Source of the DNA: Planctomycetaceae bacterium
Lineage (GTDB): Bacteria > Planctomycetota > Planctomycetia > Pirellulales > Thermoguttaceae
NCBI GenBank assembly: GCA_003532715.1
Contig: DOEZ01000128.1
Location: 6,174-12,457, forward strand
Direction of reading: 5' to 3'
DNA: 6,284 bases
The notes under the pieces were generated by a model, which was given only the letters and a program-made list of their open reading frames with translations, did no database searches and was not told the origin of the DNA. Positions 1 through 6,036 of this stretch are shown here, one piece after another. Both the position numbers and the translations under genes were made by a program. How positions within the stretch are numbered: the first letter of the stretch is position 1; every line of letters begins with the position of its first letter.

Positions 1-862
1 CCGCCGCCACCTCGTCGGACGACGTTGGCTTAACGACCTCCGTCCCTGGCTTCGAGGTGGCCGTGCCACTCCGCTTGTTTCTGGCACGCTCCTCGGCTGC
101 CTGGGCCAGACCCGCCTGTTCATTGAGTTCCTTATAGGTCCGTTCCGGGTCGTGCCCCGGGTCGTGTGAATGGGTTCCGTCGGCGGCCGTTGCCGCGTTT
201 GCTTCCTCGACGGCGTTGGCCAGCGCGGCTTGCGCCTCGGCAACGGTCTCTTTCACCGGGTCTAGACTCGGCCAACGCCTCTCGTTGATTGCGTCCGCCA
301 TGGCCCGAGCCACGGCTGCATTGATAGCCCCTGTTGACGGCTCATTTTGGGACGGGGGCGGGGCGATGATGGGCGTTGGGTAAATGTTGGCATCCGATTC
401 AACTAACACAATTGGCGGATAGTTCTTGTCGATTCGTTCAATGCTTGGATATCCGTTGAAATCTCGTTGAACCGTCCGAACGGGCATCAGAAGAAAAGCC
501 CCTAAAAGAGGCACCAGGACAATAGGTCCGACGATCGCCAGTCCGATCCCCCAGGGTCGCGTCTTTGGGTTCACGATCAACGCGATGAGGCCGAAGATGG
601 CGAGCCCCGCCAGGGCAAATAGGACAAGAATGAACCACGTGCTCGGGTGTCCGGCGAGAGGCAAGGCTCGCAACAACGCTATCAACAGGACCGCGCCGAC
701 CGGCATCGCCAACAGCACGCCGAAAGTTGCCAAAATAAGTTTTCGTGACTTCGGACTCAGCACGAAAATCACAAGTAGCCCGACGGCGATAGGCAGACCG
801 AGCATGAGGAGAATAATCAATAGTTCAATCCAACCGGGCATACCGAATGGTGTTTGCAGCAT
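1..862 (-). CDS. Four-helix membrane protein, 3' end outside the window
   Basis: The reading frame stays open for 287 codons from ATG 862-860 to the left edge, so the gene continues beyond the window. I do not recognise the family. Four hydrophobic segments fill the N-terminal half, at roughly residues 11-35, 42-64, 75-97 and 104-126. Short basic loops follow helices 1 and 3 (SPKSRK near 36-41, NPKTRP near 98-103), which by the positive-inside rule suggests that those loops face the cytoplasm. Residues 160-287 are soluble and low in complexity: a proline stretch near 164-170, an Ala/Glu-rich probable helix near 178-226, a His/Asp patch (HSHDPGHD, 231-238) and a Lys/Thr/Ser-rich tail. The start is supported by a strong Shine-Dalgarno sequence that overlaps the kinase stop codon; a second in-frame ATG at 841-839 is less likely. 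The 9-nt gap implies co-translation with the kinase, so it may be a membrane partner of that kinase. Its function is unknown. Confidence 0.82.
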   Translation of the reverse strand, partial: MLQTPFGMPGWIELLIILLMLGLPIAVGLLVIFVLSPKSRKLILATFGVLLAMPVGAVLLIALLRALPLAGHPSTWFILVLFALAGLAIFGLIALIVNPKTRPWGIGLAIVGPIVLVPLLGAFLLMPVRTVQRDFNGYPSIERIDKNYPPIVLVESDANIYPTPIIAPPPSQNEPSTGAINAAVARAMADAINERRWPSLDPVKETVAEAQAALANAVEEANAATAADGTHSHDPGHDPERTYKELNEQAGLAQAAEERARNKRSGTATSKPGTEVVKPTSSDEVAA

Positions 863-867
863 CTCTG

Positions 868-874
868 CCTCCTA
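868..874 (-). promoter_or_regulatory. Shine-Dalgarno sequence overlapping the kinase stop codon
   Basis: Read on the minus strand, 874-868 is TAGGAGG. Its first three bases are the TAG stop of the kinase, and AGGAGG (873-868) lies five bases upstream of the ATG at 862. This fixes the start of the downstream membrane protein and points to translational coupling: ribosomes ending on the kinase would be placed on the next start. Confidence 0.8.
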
Positions 875-2836
875 TGCTTTCAATTTCGGCTGGCGCGGGC
901 GTGGGTCGAGCCAGGGGCTTGCCACTTGGATCGAGAGCGACATGATTCCGGCGACGGCGACCAGGGCCCAGCCGTGGGCGTGCCAGACCATCGCCACGAG
1001 TGTCGCGGCGATCATGCTGTAGGCCGTGGGCCAGAGGCTCACGCGAAGTCGCCGCAGCGGGTCGGCCTGAAGCCACCATCGTACAATCAGCATCAGCGTG
1101 CCGAACGCGACAAGACAAATCGACAGCGGCCACTGGCCCGCGCCGCGCGCATGACGGAACAGTGCGTAATGGTCTTCGGGAAAACGATCGAGATCTTGCG
1201 GGTCGACGGCCAGCCATTGCATCGCGCCCCAGGCGAAAACGCCCAGAGTGACGCCCATGGCCATCATCACCAATCGGCGGAGCAGGGAATCGCCGCGAGT
1301 GCCTTCCCAGAACTTCGACGGGACCAGGACGAACCACGAACCGGCGATACTCGCCAGAAGAATGTAGGCAAAGACTTCCGGTGCGACTTGCCACCCGAGC
1401 GCCGGCGTCGCGGCGGCGATCGCGAGCGTCATGACGATCGACACCACGGCGGCAAGGAGCATCGAGCCGAGCAAATCGGCGACCCGCTCGCGGCCCGATT
1501 TGACGATCAGCGCCGGGGTCGGCGGTTCGTAGGGACGGGGCTGGCGGTAGTGCCGCCGACCGCGTGCCTCCTCACGGGATGCACCGTTGGACGCAACACC
1601 TCCGCGTGTCACATCCCTGGGTGCCACGGGCGCCGCGCCAGTGCTTCTTGGACAGGCGGGCGAACCGCCCGGATACACAATCGCCCGAATGATCCGATAA
1701 ACGGCGTAGAAAAACAGGGCGGGAACCGCCAGCGGGAGCCAGTAGCTGGCCGTCATGACGACGACCAGCGCGACCAGGGCGACCTTGGCGACGTGGACCC
1801 CCGGGCTCGAATCGCGACACCACTCTCGAACGCTTTGCAGGGCCTTTCGCAACTCGCGGAGGATCGGCTCGTCGTCGGCCGTGGGACGAACCTCGGCCGC
1901 GCAGGCTGCGGCCTGCCAGGTGTGCGCAGCGCCGTTCGATCCGTTCGCGCCGTCGGCGGCTTGGGTAACCCGGGCGTGAGGGAGCACGCCGGACGACCTA
2001 TCGATGGGCAGGCTCGCGAGCATTTCCTCGACCGACGAAAAACGCTTCGCCGGATCCTTCTCCAACGCACGGGCGACGACGCCGCGAAACGGTTCTTCGA
2101 GCATCGACACGTCGGGCTTGGCGGTTAGGTGCTTCATGAGCACTTCGCCGACGCTCTCGCCCTCGAACGGCAATCGGCCGGTGAGCATCTCGTAAAGAAC
2201 GATGCCCATGGCGTAGACGTCGATCTCCTTGCCGTAGCGTCCGTTGGCGACTTCGGGCGCCATGTAGTGGACCGTGCCGACGCTTTCGGTGTGGCCGCTA
2301 CGGCGGCTACACGAGACAAACTTCGACAGGCCGTAGTCGCCGATCTTGACGTGCCCTTCCTCCGAAAAGATGTTGCCCGGCTTCAGGTCGCGGTGGACGA
2401 TTCCGTGGTCGTGCAGATAGCCGACACCGGCCGCAATGCCCGAAAGCCACGCGAGCGCCTCGTGGGCCGGCATTCCGTCGGGATGCCGCGCGATGACTTC
2501 GTCGAGGCAATCGCCGGCAACGTATTCCATGATGACCCAATGATCGCCCCGGTCGTCTTCCTTGATGTCGAAGACGCCCAGCAGGTTTTGATGTTTGAGA
2601 TTCAGACACTGCTTGATGCCGCGCAGCTCGACTTCGAGACTGCGGCGGATGAGTTTCAGGGCGACTTCCTTGCCCGCGTCGCTCGTGGCGTAGTAGACCT
2701 CGCCGAAGCCGCCGTGGCCGACGCCTCGTTTGATCGTGAAGCCGTCCAGTGGCTTCGATCCGCCGGGATAGGTAAACCGCTTGGCTTGCGCGGCTGCCGG
2801 CCCGGGTTCACTTGCTTGCGTGCGTGGGACATTCAT
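872..2836 (-). CDS. Membrane-bound serine/threonine protein kinase (PknB/Hanks type)
   Basis: This 654-residue protein transfers phosphate from ATP to Ser/Thr residues of protein targets; its substrates cannot be read from sequence. The kinase domain spans about residues 33-278. It has a glycine-rich loop GVGHGGFGEV (38-47), ATP-binding Lys61 in VALK, a likely helix-C Glu70, the catalytic loop HRDLKPGN (148-155) with Asp150, Lys152 and Asn155, metal-binding Asp167 in a DYG in place of DFG, APE at 193-195, Asp206 in DVYAMG and Arg265 in the C-lobe. All key residues are present, so it should be active. An Ala/Gly/Asn-rich linker (about 283-320) leads to about seven hydrophobic segments near 349-363, 366-382, 455-475, 484-504, 521-541, 570-587 and 603-637, with a basic Arg/Pro-rich loop (about 390-450) after the second. 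No PASTA or other recognised sensor domain is visible, so the membrane part may itself sense or bind partners. The start has only a weak AGGG ribosome site, but a leader of about 30 residues before the domain is normal. It lies 143 nt after the FHA gene and is coupled to the membrane gene downstream. Confidence 0.95.
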   Translation of the reverse strand: MNVPRTQASEPGPAAAQAKRFTYPGGSKPLDGFTIKRGVGHGGFGEVYYATSDAGKEVALKLIRRSLEVELRGIKQCLNLKHQNLLGVFDIKEDDRGDHWVIMEYVAGDCLDEVIARHPDGMPAHEALAWLSGIAAGVGYLHDHGIVHRDLKPGNIFSEEGHVKIGDYGLSKFVSCSRRSGHTESVGTVHYMAPEVANGRYGKEIDVYAMGIVLYEMLTGRLPFEGESVGEVLMKHLTAKPDVSMLEEPFRGVVARALEKDPAKRFSSVEEMLASLPIDRSSGVLPHARVTQAADGANGSNGAAHTWQAAACAAEVRPTADDEPILRELRKALQSVREWCRDSSPGVHVAKVALVALVVVMTASYWLPLAVPALFFYAVYRIIRAIVYPGGSPACPRSTGAAPVAPRDVTRGGVASNGASREEARGRRHYRQPRPYEPPTPALIVKSGRERVADLLGSMLLAAVVSIVMTLAIAAATPALGWQVAPEVFAYILLASIAGSWFVLVPSKFWEGTRGDSLLRRLVMMAMGVTLGVFAWGAMQWLAVDPQDLDRFPEDHYALFRHARGAGQWPLSICLVAFGTLMLIVRWWLQADPLRRLRVSLWPTAYSMIAATLVAMVWHAHGWALVAVAGIMSLSIQVASPWLDPRPRQPKLKA

Positions 2837-2862
2837 GGTTTTGTGCCCTGTTAGTGCCGCGG

Positions 2863-2900
2863 CTCGCGAGGGAGTGTCACACTCTTCGCGGCTCCGCGAA
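2863..2900. promoter_or_regulatory. Three adjoining palindromes upstream of the kinase (possible operator or leader structure)
   Basis: Three perfect dyads lie almost end to end: CTCGCGAG (2863-2870); GAGTGT-C-ACACTC (2872-2884, 6-bp arms around one base); and TTCGCGG-CT-CCGCGAA (2885-2900, 7-bp arms). They lie 27-64 nt upstream of the kinase ATG, inside the 143-nt gap after the FHA gene. This is where an operator, or a structured mRNA leader that tunes kinase translation, could act. A further short GGGA/TCCC dyad lies near 2938-2950. No T-run follows on the minus strand, so it is not a standard intrinsic terminator. Its function is inferred from position only, and GC-rich DNA yields some palindromes by chance. 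Confidence 0.4.
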
Positions 2901-2979
2901 CGTTGTGTTGTCCAAACGCGTTCGTGCCGCGAAAATGGGACTGTCTCCCTTGGGTCGCTCTCATTCTACCATCTCTCGA

Positions 2980-3570
2980 CTAAACCTTCTCCAGGCAGAT
3001 TGCGAAATGCTCGCCCGAAATCCGCGAATCGCGGCTGATTGGGCCTTTTTGGGCGTATTGCCGGCCGTCGATTTCCAACACGCCCGGCCCACGGCAGAAT
3101 AGCTTATCGTCGTGCCGGTACAGTACAACCTCGCCGGGCCATTTTCGGCAGACGACGTGGCTGGTGGGCTTGGGGCCCAAAATGCACGTATCGGCCATGA
3201 GGATAACAGCGTCGGCCGAAGGCTGCGTTCGGTGCGAACTGGCGAAGTCGAGCCGGGCCGTCGCGCTCAATGGATGCGGACGGCGAAATCTCAGTTTCAC
3301 GTTGGGTCCCAATTGCACGAGGCTCCCGTCGATCAGCGGCGACGCGCCGGCCACTTTGCGGCCGTCAATACGAACTTCGCGAATCGCTTCGATCAGGTAT
3401 CCCTCACCGTCGCGGCGGACTCTTGCATGGGCGTGCGAAAGATCGCCCAAGATCGGCACGTCGACGCCGGCGCGGTCGATCGGCTGGCCCAACAGGATTT
3501 CATTGTTCAGGCAGACCCAGTAGCCGCCGACGGCGTCGACCCACAACATGAATCGATCGAGCTGACACAT
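2980..3570 (-). CDS. Small protein with two tandem FHA-like domains
   Basis: FHA domains are beta-sandwiches that bind phosphothreonine peptides, often partners of Ser/Thr kinases such as the one encoded downstream. In this 196-residue protein the first domain (about 7-97) shows the FHA pattern: a LLGQ strand end (26-29), DLSHAHARV (43-51) at the usual SxxHA position, VRIDGRKV (66-73) in place of the Asn-Gly segment, and an LIDGSLVQLG block (79-88). The conserved Arg of the GR motif is Gln29, and the usual Asn before Gly is Asp69, so phosphopeptide binding may be weak or altered. Residues 120-196 appear to repeat the fold in shorter form: LGP at 131-133, SHVVCR at 137-142, LEIDGRQYA at 165-173 and a closing HFAICLE strand. 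Start at 3570: a GAGAGGA ribosome site lies 10 nt upstream and the domain begins at once. The frame stays open to an ATG at 3726, but that start lacks a ribosome site and would translate a stem-loop. No signal peptide or membrane segment is seen, so it is probably cytoplasmic. Confidence 0.8.
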   Translation of the reverse strand: MCQLDRFMLWVDAVGGYWVCLNNEILLGQPIDRAGVDVPILGDLSHAHARVRRDGEGYLIEAIREVRIDGRKVAGASPLIDGSLVQLGPNVKLRFRRPHPLSATARLDFASSHRTQPSADAVILMADTCILGPKPTSHVVCRKWPGEVVLYRHDDKLFCRGPGVLEIDGRQYAQKGPISRDSRISGEHFAICLEKV

Positions 3571-3580
3571 CGCAAGACGA

Positions 3581-3587
3581 TCCTCTC
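3581..3587 (-). promoter_or_regulatory. Ribosome-binding site of the FHA gene
   Basis: On the minus strand this reads GAGAGGA, 10 nt before the ATG at 3570-3568. It supports the 196-residue start over the in-frame ATG at 3726-3724, which has no purine-rich site upstream. Confidence 0.6.
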
Positions 3588-3640
3588 TCGGGGTCTTCTG
3601 TTTGCTTTCTCGGCCAACCCGGCGGCTCGCGCCGAACCAG

Positions 3641-3694
3641 GGCACGCCCACGTGACGATGGTCACTCGCGCGACCATGGTCCGAAGGGCGTGCC
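3641..3694. repeat. Nested stem-loop between the coiled-coil and FHA genes
   Basis: GGCACGCCC (3641-3649) and GGGCGTGCC (3686-3694) are perfect 9-bp inverted arms. Inside them ATGGTC (3658-3663) pairs with GACCAT (3672-3677), and a competing GTGAC/GTCAC pair (3652-3656, 3661-3665) is also possible. The element starts 68 nt after the coiled-coil stop codon and ends 70 nt before the FHA start. No T-run follows in the minus direction, so it is not a classical intrinsic terminator. It could be a Rho-independent pause site without a U tract, an mRNA processing or stability element, or a dispersed palindromic repeat. Confidence 0.5.
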
Positions 3695-3762
3695 GAGAGC
3701 GGAGCGTCGTTGGTCCATCGAATCATTGTGACACACCGAGCAATGGGAAACCAGGGGCCGCG

Positions 3763-4560
3763 TTACTGTTGGACCAGGGCGGCCGGCTTTGGCTTGCCCG
3801 TGCCAAAATACTCGGTTACCTGGTCGACGATGTCTTCGGGAGCGACTTCGTCGAGCGGGATTTCGCCCGGCGTGTAGACTTCGGCGTCGACCATCTTCCG
3901 CTCAGTGTCGAGGCGGATTTGCAGATCGGCAATCAGTTCCTTGACCCGGCCGAGCTTGCTGTCGTCGAACTGGTAGTTCGCCGACGTCTTGGCTGCGTCG
4001 ACCATCTGGCGCTGGGCTTCGAGGTTCTCGACTTCGACGACCAATTGGCGTTGGGCGGCGATCAGACCTTCGAGCTTCTCGCGGGCCGCTTCCAGGCCGC
4101 GCGAACGGGCGTCGTACACCCTCTGAAGGCTTTCGATCGTCGATTCGCTCGTCTTATACCGCTTGAAGCGATTCGCTAGATCGGCTTTGACCTGATCGTG
4201 CGAGTAGCTTCGACCGGCATAACGGAAGACATCATTGCCCGAGGTCAGGTCGGCATTGAGCCGCAGCAGGTTTTCCTTGTCCTTTTCGGCGCGGACGTCG
4301 GCCGATTCGATTCGCTTGCCCAGATGCTCGAGTTCCGCCTCTTCCTTGGCGATAACGTGTCGATTTCGGCGGACCTGCGGTTCGAGGTCCGTGATCATCT
4401 GCCTTGCTCGATCGATCTGAAACTCGATCGGCACGGCGTTTTGCACGGACTCGGACACATAATTCGCCGACGTGCGGAAGTAACTGATGGCGGTGCCGCC
4501 GAAGCAGACGCCGACCAGGGCGGCGGTACCGCCGCCGATCAACAGGGCTCGTTTGATCAT
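3763..4560 (-). CDS. Membrane-anchored coiled-coil protein, function unknown
   Basis: The protein has 265 residues. An N-terminal hydrophobic segment after a Lys/Arg start (about 5-27, Gly/Ala-rich) reads as a single membrane anchor or uncleaved signal; no clear signal-peptidase or lipobox site is seen. The rest is highly charged and mostly helical, with likely coiled coils near 45-105, 120-190 and 197-226. A short break around 107-120 (NDVFRYAGRSYS) may let two helices fold back as a hairpin. The C-terminal 40 residues are acidic and Pro-containing, without coiled coil. The mix of VPIEFQIDRAR, HVIAKEEAE, RYKTSES and FDDSKL resembles a planctomycete hypothetical family I know from memory; I have not verified this. 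Its size and helical nature recall PspA-type proteins, but PspA lacks a membrane anchor, so I do not assign it. A strong GAGGAG site fixes the start. As first gene of the minus-strand cassette it may be an envelope partner or target of the kinase. Confidence 0.88.
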   Translation of the reverse strand: MIKRALLIGGGTAALVGVCFGGTAISYFRTSANYVSESVQNAVPIEFQIDRARQMITDLEPQVRRNRHVIAKEEAELEHLGKRIESADVRAEKDKENLLRLNADLTSGNDVFRYAGRSYSHDQVKADLANRFKRYKTSESTIESLQRVYDARSRGLEAAREKLEGLIAAQRQLVVEVENLEAQRQMVDAAKTSANYQFDDSKLGRVKELIADLQIRLDTERKMVDAEVYTPGEIPLDEVAPEDIVDQVTEYFGTGKPKPAALVQQ

Positions 4561-4887
4561 GACTCCAACTCCTCACTTTGTACCAGGTTCGACCAAGAAA
4601 CGCCGCTAAGCACGGCTCTACGAAGGCTATTCGCGGCTCCGTGACCGATCTTGGCGGAATTCCGTTTTTTTCCGTGAGCCCTTTTCGGAGGCCCTCTTTG
4701 GGCGGGTGCTGGTAGATTACCGCTTGGCCATTGGCTGCCCGGCCGATAAACTTACGGCTGTTATATCCTGGTTGGAGATGCTTCGACTCTTTGTGGCATG
4801 GCCAGCCTCGGGCGTGCTTGGGATTCCACACAACCGAGGGCGGTTGTGCTACATTTGGGTTTTTTCCTGGAAGGTGACCTTGCCGAA
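4561..4887. other. Divergent intergenic region with presumed back-to-back promoters
   Basis: This 327-nt stretch separates the minus-strand cassette from the plus-strand fusion gene, so promoters for both are expected here. I could not place a convincing -35/-10 pair on either strand. Visible elements are the palindrome CGGAATTCCG (4655-4664) followed by seven T (4665-4671), which on the minus strand is an A-tract about 100 nt upstream of the coiled-coil start, and TTCGCGGCTCCGTGA (4630-4644), a near copy of a motif upstream of the kinase. The fusion frame is open from ATG 4798, but residues from there have no domain match, so 4798-4887 is treated as leader. No tRNA or other RNA gene was recognised. 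Confidence 0.5.
4569..4574 (-). promoter_or_regulatory. Ribosome-binding site of the coiled-coil gene
   Basis: On the minus strand this is GAGGAG, eight bases before the ATG at 4560-4558. It is a near-consensus Shine-Dalgarno sequence at good spacing and confirms the start. Confidence 0.75.
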
Positions 4888-6036
4888 ATGATTTCCGCGA
4901 TCGAAGAACTCGTTGCCCAGATTCACCACTGTGCCGGGCGGATTGTCCTCTCCCTTAGTGGAGGGGGTGCTCGTGCGGTTTCGGCCCTGACCGAGGTGCC
5001 TGGCGCGTCGCGGACCCTGCTCGAGGCGATCGTGCCTTATTCCCATCGGTCGCTCGTTTTATGGCTCGGCGGCTATCCCGACCAATTCTGTTCGGCCGAC
5101 ACGGCGCGGCGCATGGCGATGATGGGTTTTCTTCGCGCCTTGGAACTTGAAGAGACCGACGTTCCCCTGGCGGGCGTGGCGTGTACGGCCAGCCTGGCGA
5201 CCAACCGGCCGAAGCGTGGGGACCACCGCGCCCACGTGGCAATTCAAACGACTTCGTTCACCGCCGTTCGGTCGCTCGTGCTGCAGAAGGGGGGACGCAC
5301 CCGCGCGGAAGAAGAACGATTGATTTCGCGGATGGTTCTGAACGCGACCGCCGAGGCATGCGGCCTTGAACCGTCACTGGAACTCGATCTGCTCGACGAT
5401 GAACAGCTCGAACGTTCGCAGACCATTGCTCCACCGGCTTGGCAGGAGTTGCTATTGGGCAAGAGCGAAATTGTGCGTATCGGGCCGCGCGGCACGGATG
5501 ACGCGAGTGAAGGGCGAATCCTCTTCTCGGGCGCGTTTCATCCGATGCACGAGGGTCATCGCCGCATGGCGCAACTAGCCGAGGAGCGGCTTGGCAGACC
5601 GGTCGAATTTGAAATCACGATTCTCAATCCCGACAAACCGCCGATCGACTACCAGGAGATGAAACGTCGGATCGACCAGTTTGGGCCGGACCGTGTCGTT
5701 TGGCTGACGAGGGCTCCGACATTCGTCGAGAAGGCCAAGTTGCTGCCCGGCACAACGTTCGTGGTCGGCATTGATACGCTTCGGCGCATCGCGGATCCTC
5801 GGTATTACGGCAACGACCAGGCGGCCTGCCGCGCGGCCTTGTTGAAGATCGCGGCGCGCGGGTGCCGGTTTCTGGTTTTCGGCCGGAACATGGGGCCGGG
5901 ATTCGTCGGACTGCACCAGCTCGACCTGCCCGACCCGTTGCGTTCGCTCTGTGACGGCATCGGCGAGGAAGTTTTTCGCGAGGATGTCTCATCGACCGAG
6001 ATCCGCCGAGCCCGCCTGATCGACGAGGACGACTGA
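4888..6036 (+). CDS. CinA/PncC-like amidase fused to NadD/NMNAT-like nucleotidylyltransferase
   Basis: This 382-residue protein joins two domains. Residues 1-165 resemble the CinA C-terminal domain (NMN deamidase, PncC): SLSGGGA (22-28) sits where the family has SCTGG, followed by LTEVPGAS (34-41), VPYS (49-52), TARRMA (72-77) and KGGRTRAEEERLI (134-146). Residues 209-375 are a nucleotidylyltransferase: SGAFHPMHEGH (214-224) with the HxGH motif at 221-224, LNPDKPP (246-252), GIDTLRRI (294-301) and SSTEIR (368-373), the family's second nucleotide-binding motif. PncC makes NaMN from NMN, and NadD joins NaMN with ATP to give NaAD, so the fusion fits consecutive NAD-salvage steps in the cytoplasm. 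In the amidase half the Lys expected after the YS motif is absent and the TGIAGP segment is replaced by TASLAT, so it may be inactive or retuned. I recall plant proteins of similar build, unverified. Start at 4888: the domain begins there and GGAAGG lies upstream at a rather long spacing; ATG 4798 would add 30 unmatched residues. Confidence 0.88.
   Translation: MISAIEELVAQIHHCAGRIVLSLSGGGARAVSALTEVPGASRTLLEAIVPYSHRSLVLWLGGYPDQFCSADTARRMAMMGFLRALELEETDVPLAGVACTASLATNRPKRGDHRAHVAIQTTSFTAVRSLVLQKGGRTRAEEERLISRMVLNATAEACGLEPSLELDLLDDEQLERSQTIAPPAWQELLLGKSEIVRIGPRGTDDASEGRILFSGAFHPMHEGHRRMAQLAEERLGRPVEFEITILNPDKPPIDYQEMKRRIDQFGPDRVVWLTRAPTFVEKAKLLPGTTFVVGIDTLRRIADPRYYGNDQAACRAALLKIAARGCRFLVFGRNMGPGFVGLHQLDLPDPLRSLCDGIGEEVFREDVSSTEIRRARLIDEDD

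Noticed and set aside
854..2128. 424-codon plus-strand open frame opposite the kinase
   Set aside because: It lies antisense to a kinase with intact catalytic motifs, its translation is Arg/Asp/Gly-rich with no domain, and such long shadows are usual in GC-rich DNA.
2129..2854. 241-codon plus-strand open frame opposite the kinase N-terminus
   Set aside because: Its translation is a mirror of the kinase coding frame, with no domain of its own.
3022..3034. Palindrome CCGCGA-A-TCGCGG
   Set aside because: It lies within the FHA coding sequence and fits its codons, so it is probably incidental.
3571..3726. 52-residue N-terminal extension of the FHA protein
   Set aside because: The frame is open, but the ATG at 3726 has no ribosome site, the extension is Arg/His-rich without a domain, and it would translate the inverted repeat. 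The start at 3570 is better supported.
3112..4179. 355-codon plus-strand open frame opposite the FHA and coiled-coil genes
   Set aside because: It spans two well-supported minus-strand genes and the stem-loop spacer, with no recognisable domain or ribosome site.
3763..4560. Calling the coiled-coil protein a PspA homologue
   Set aside because: The length and helical content are similar, but PspA proteins lack an N-terminal membrane segment, and I see no PspA signature.
4724..4750. Possible promoter TTGGCC / GATAAA for the fusion gene
   Set aside because: The 15-nt spacing is short and both boxes are weak; promoter consensus for this organism cannot be judged from the window.
4798..4887. 30-residue N-terminal extension of the amidase-adenylyltransferase fusion
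   Set aside because: The GGAG upstream lies too far from the ATG, and the added residues match nothing in the CinA domain.
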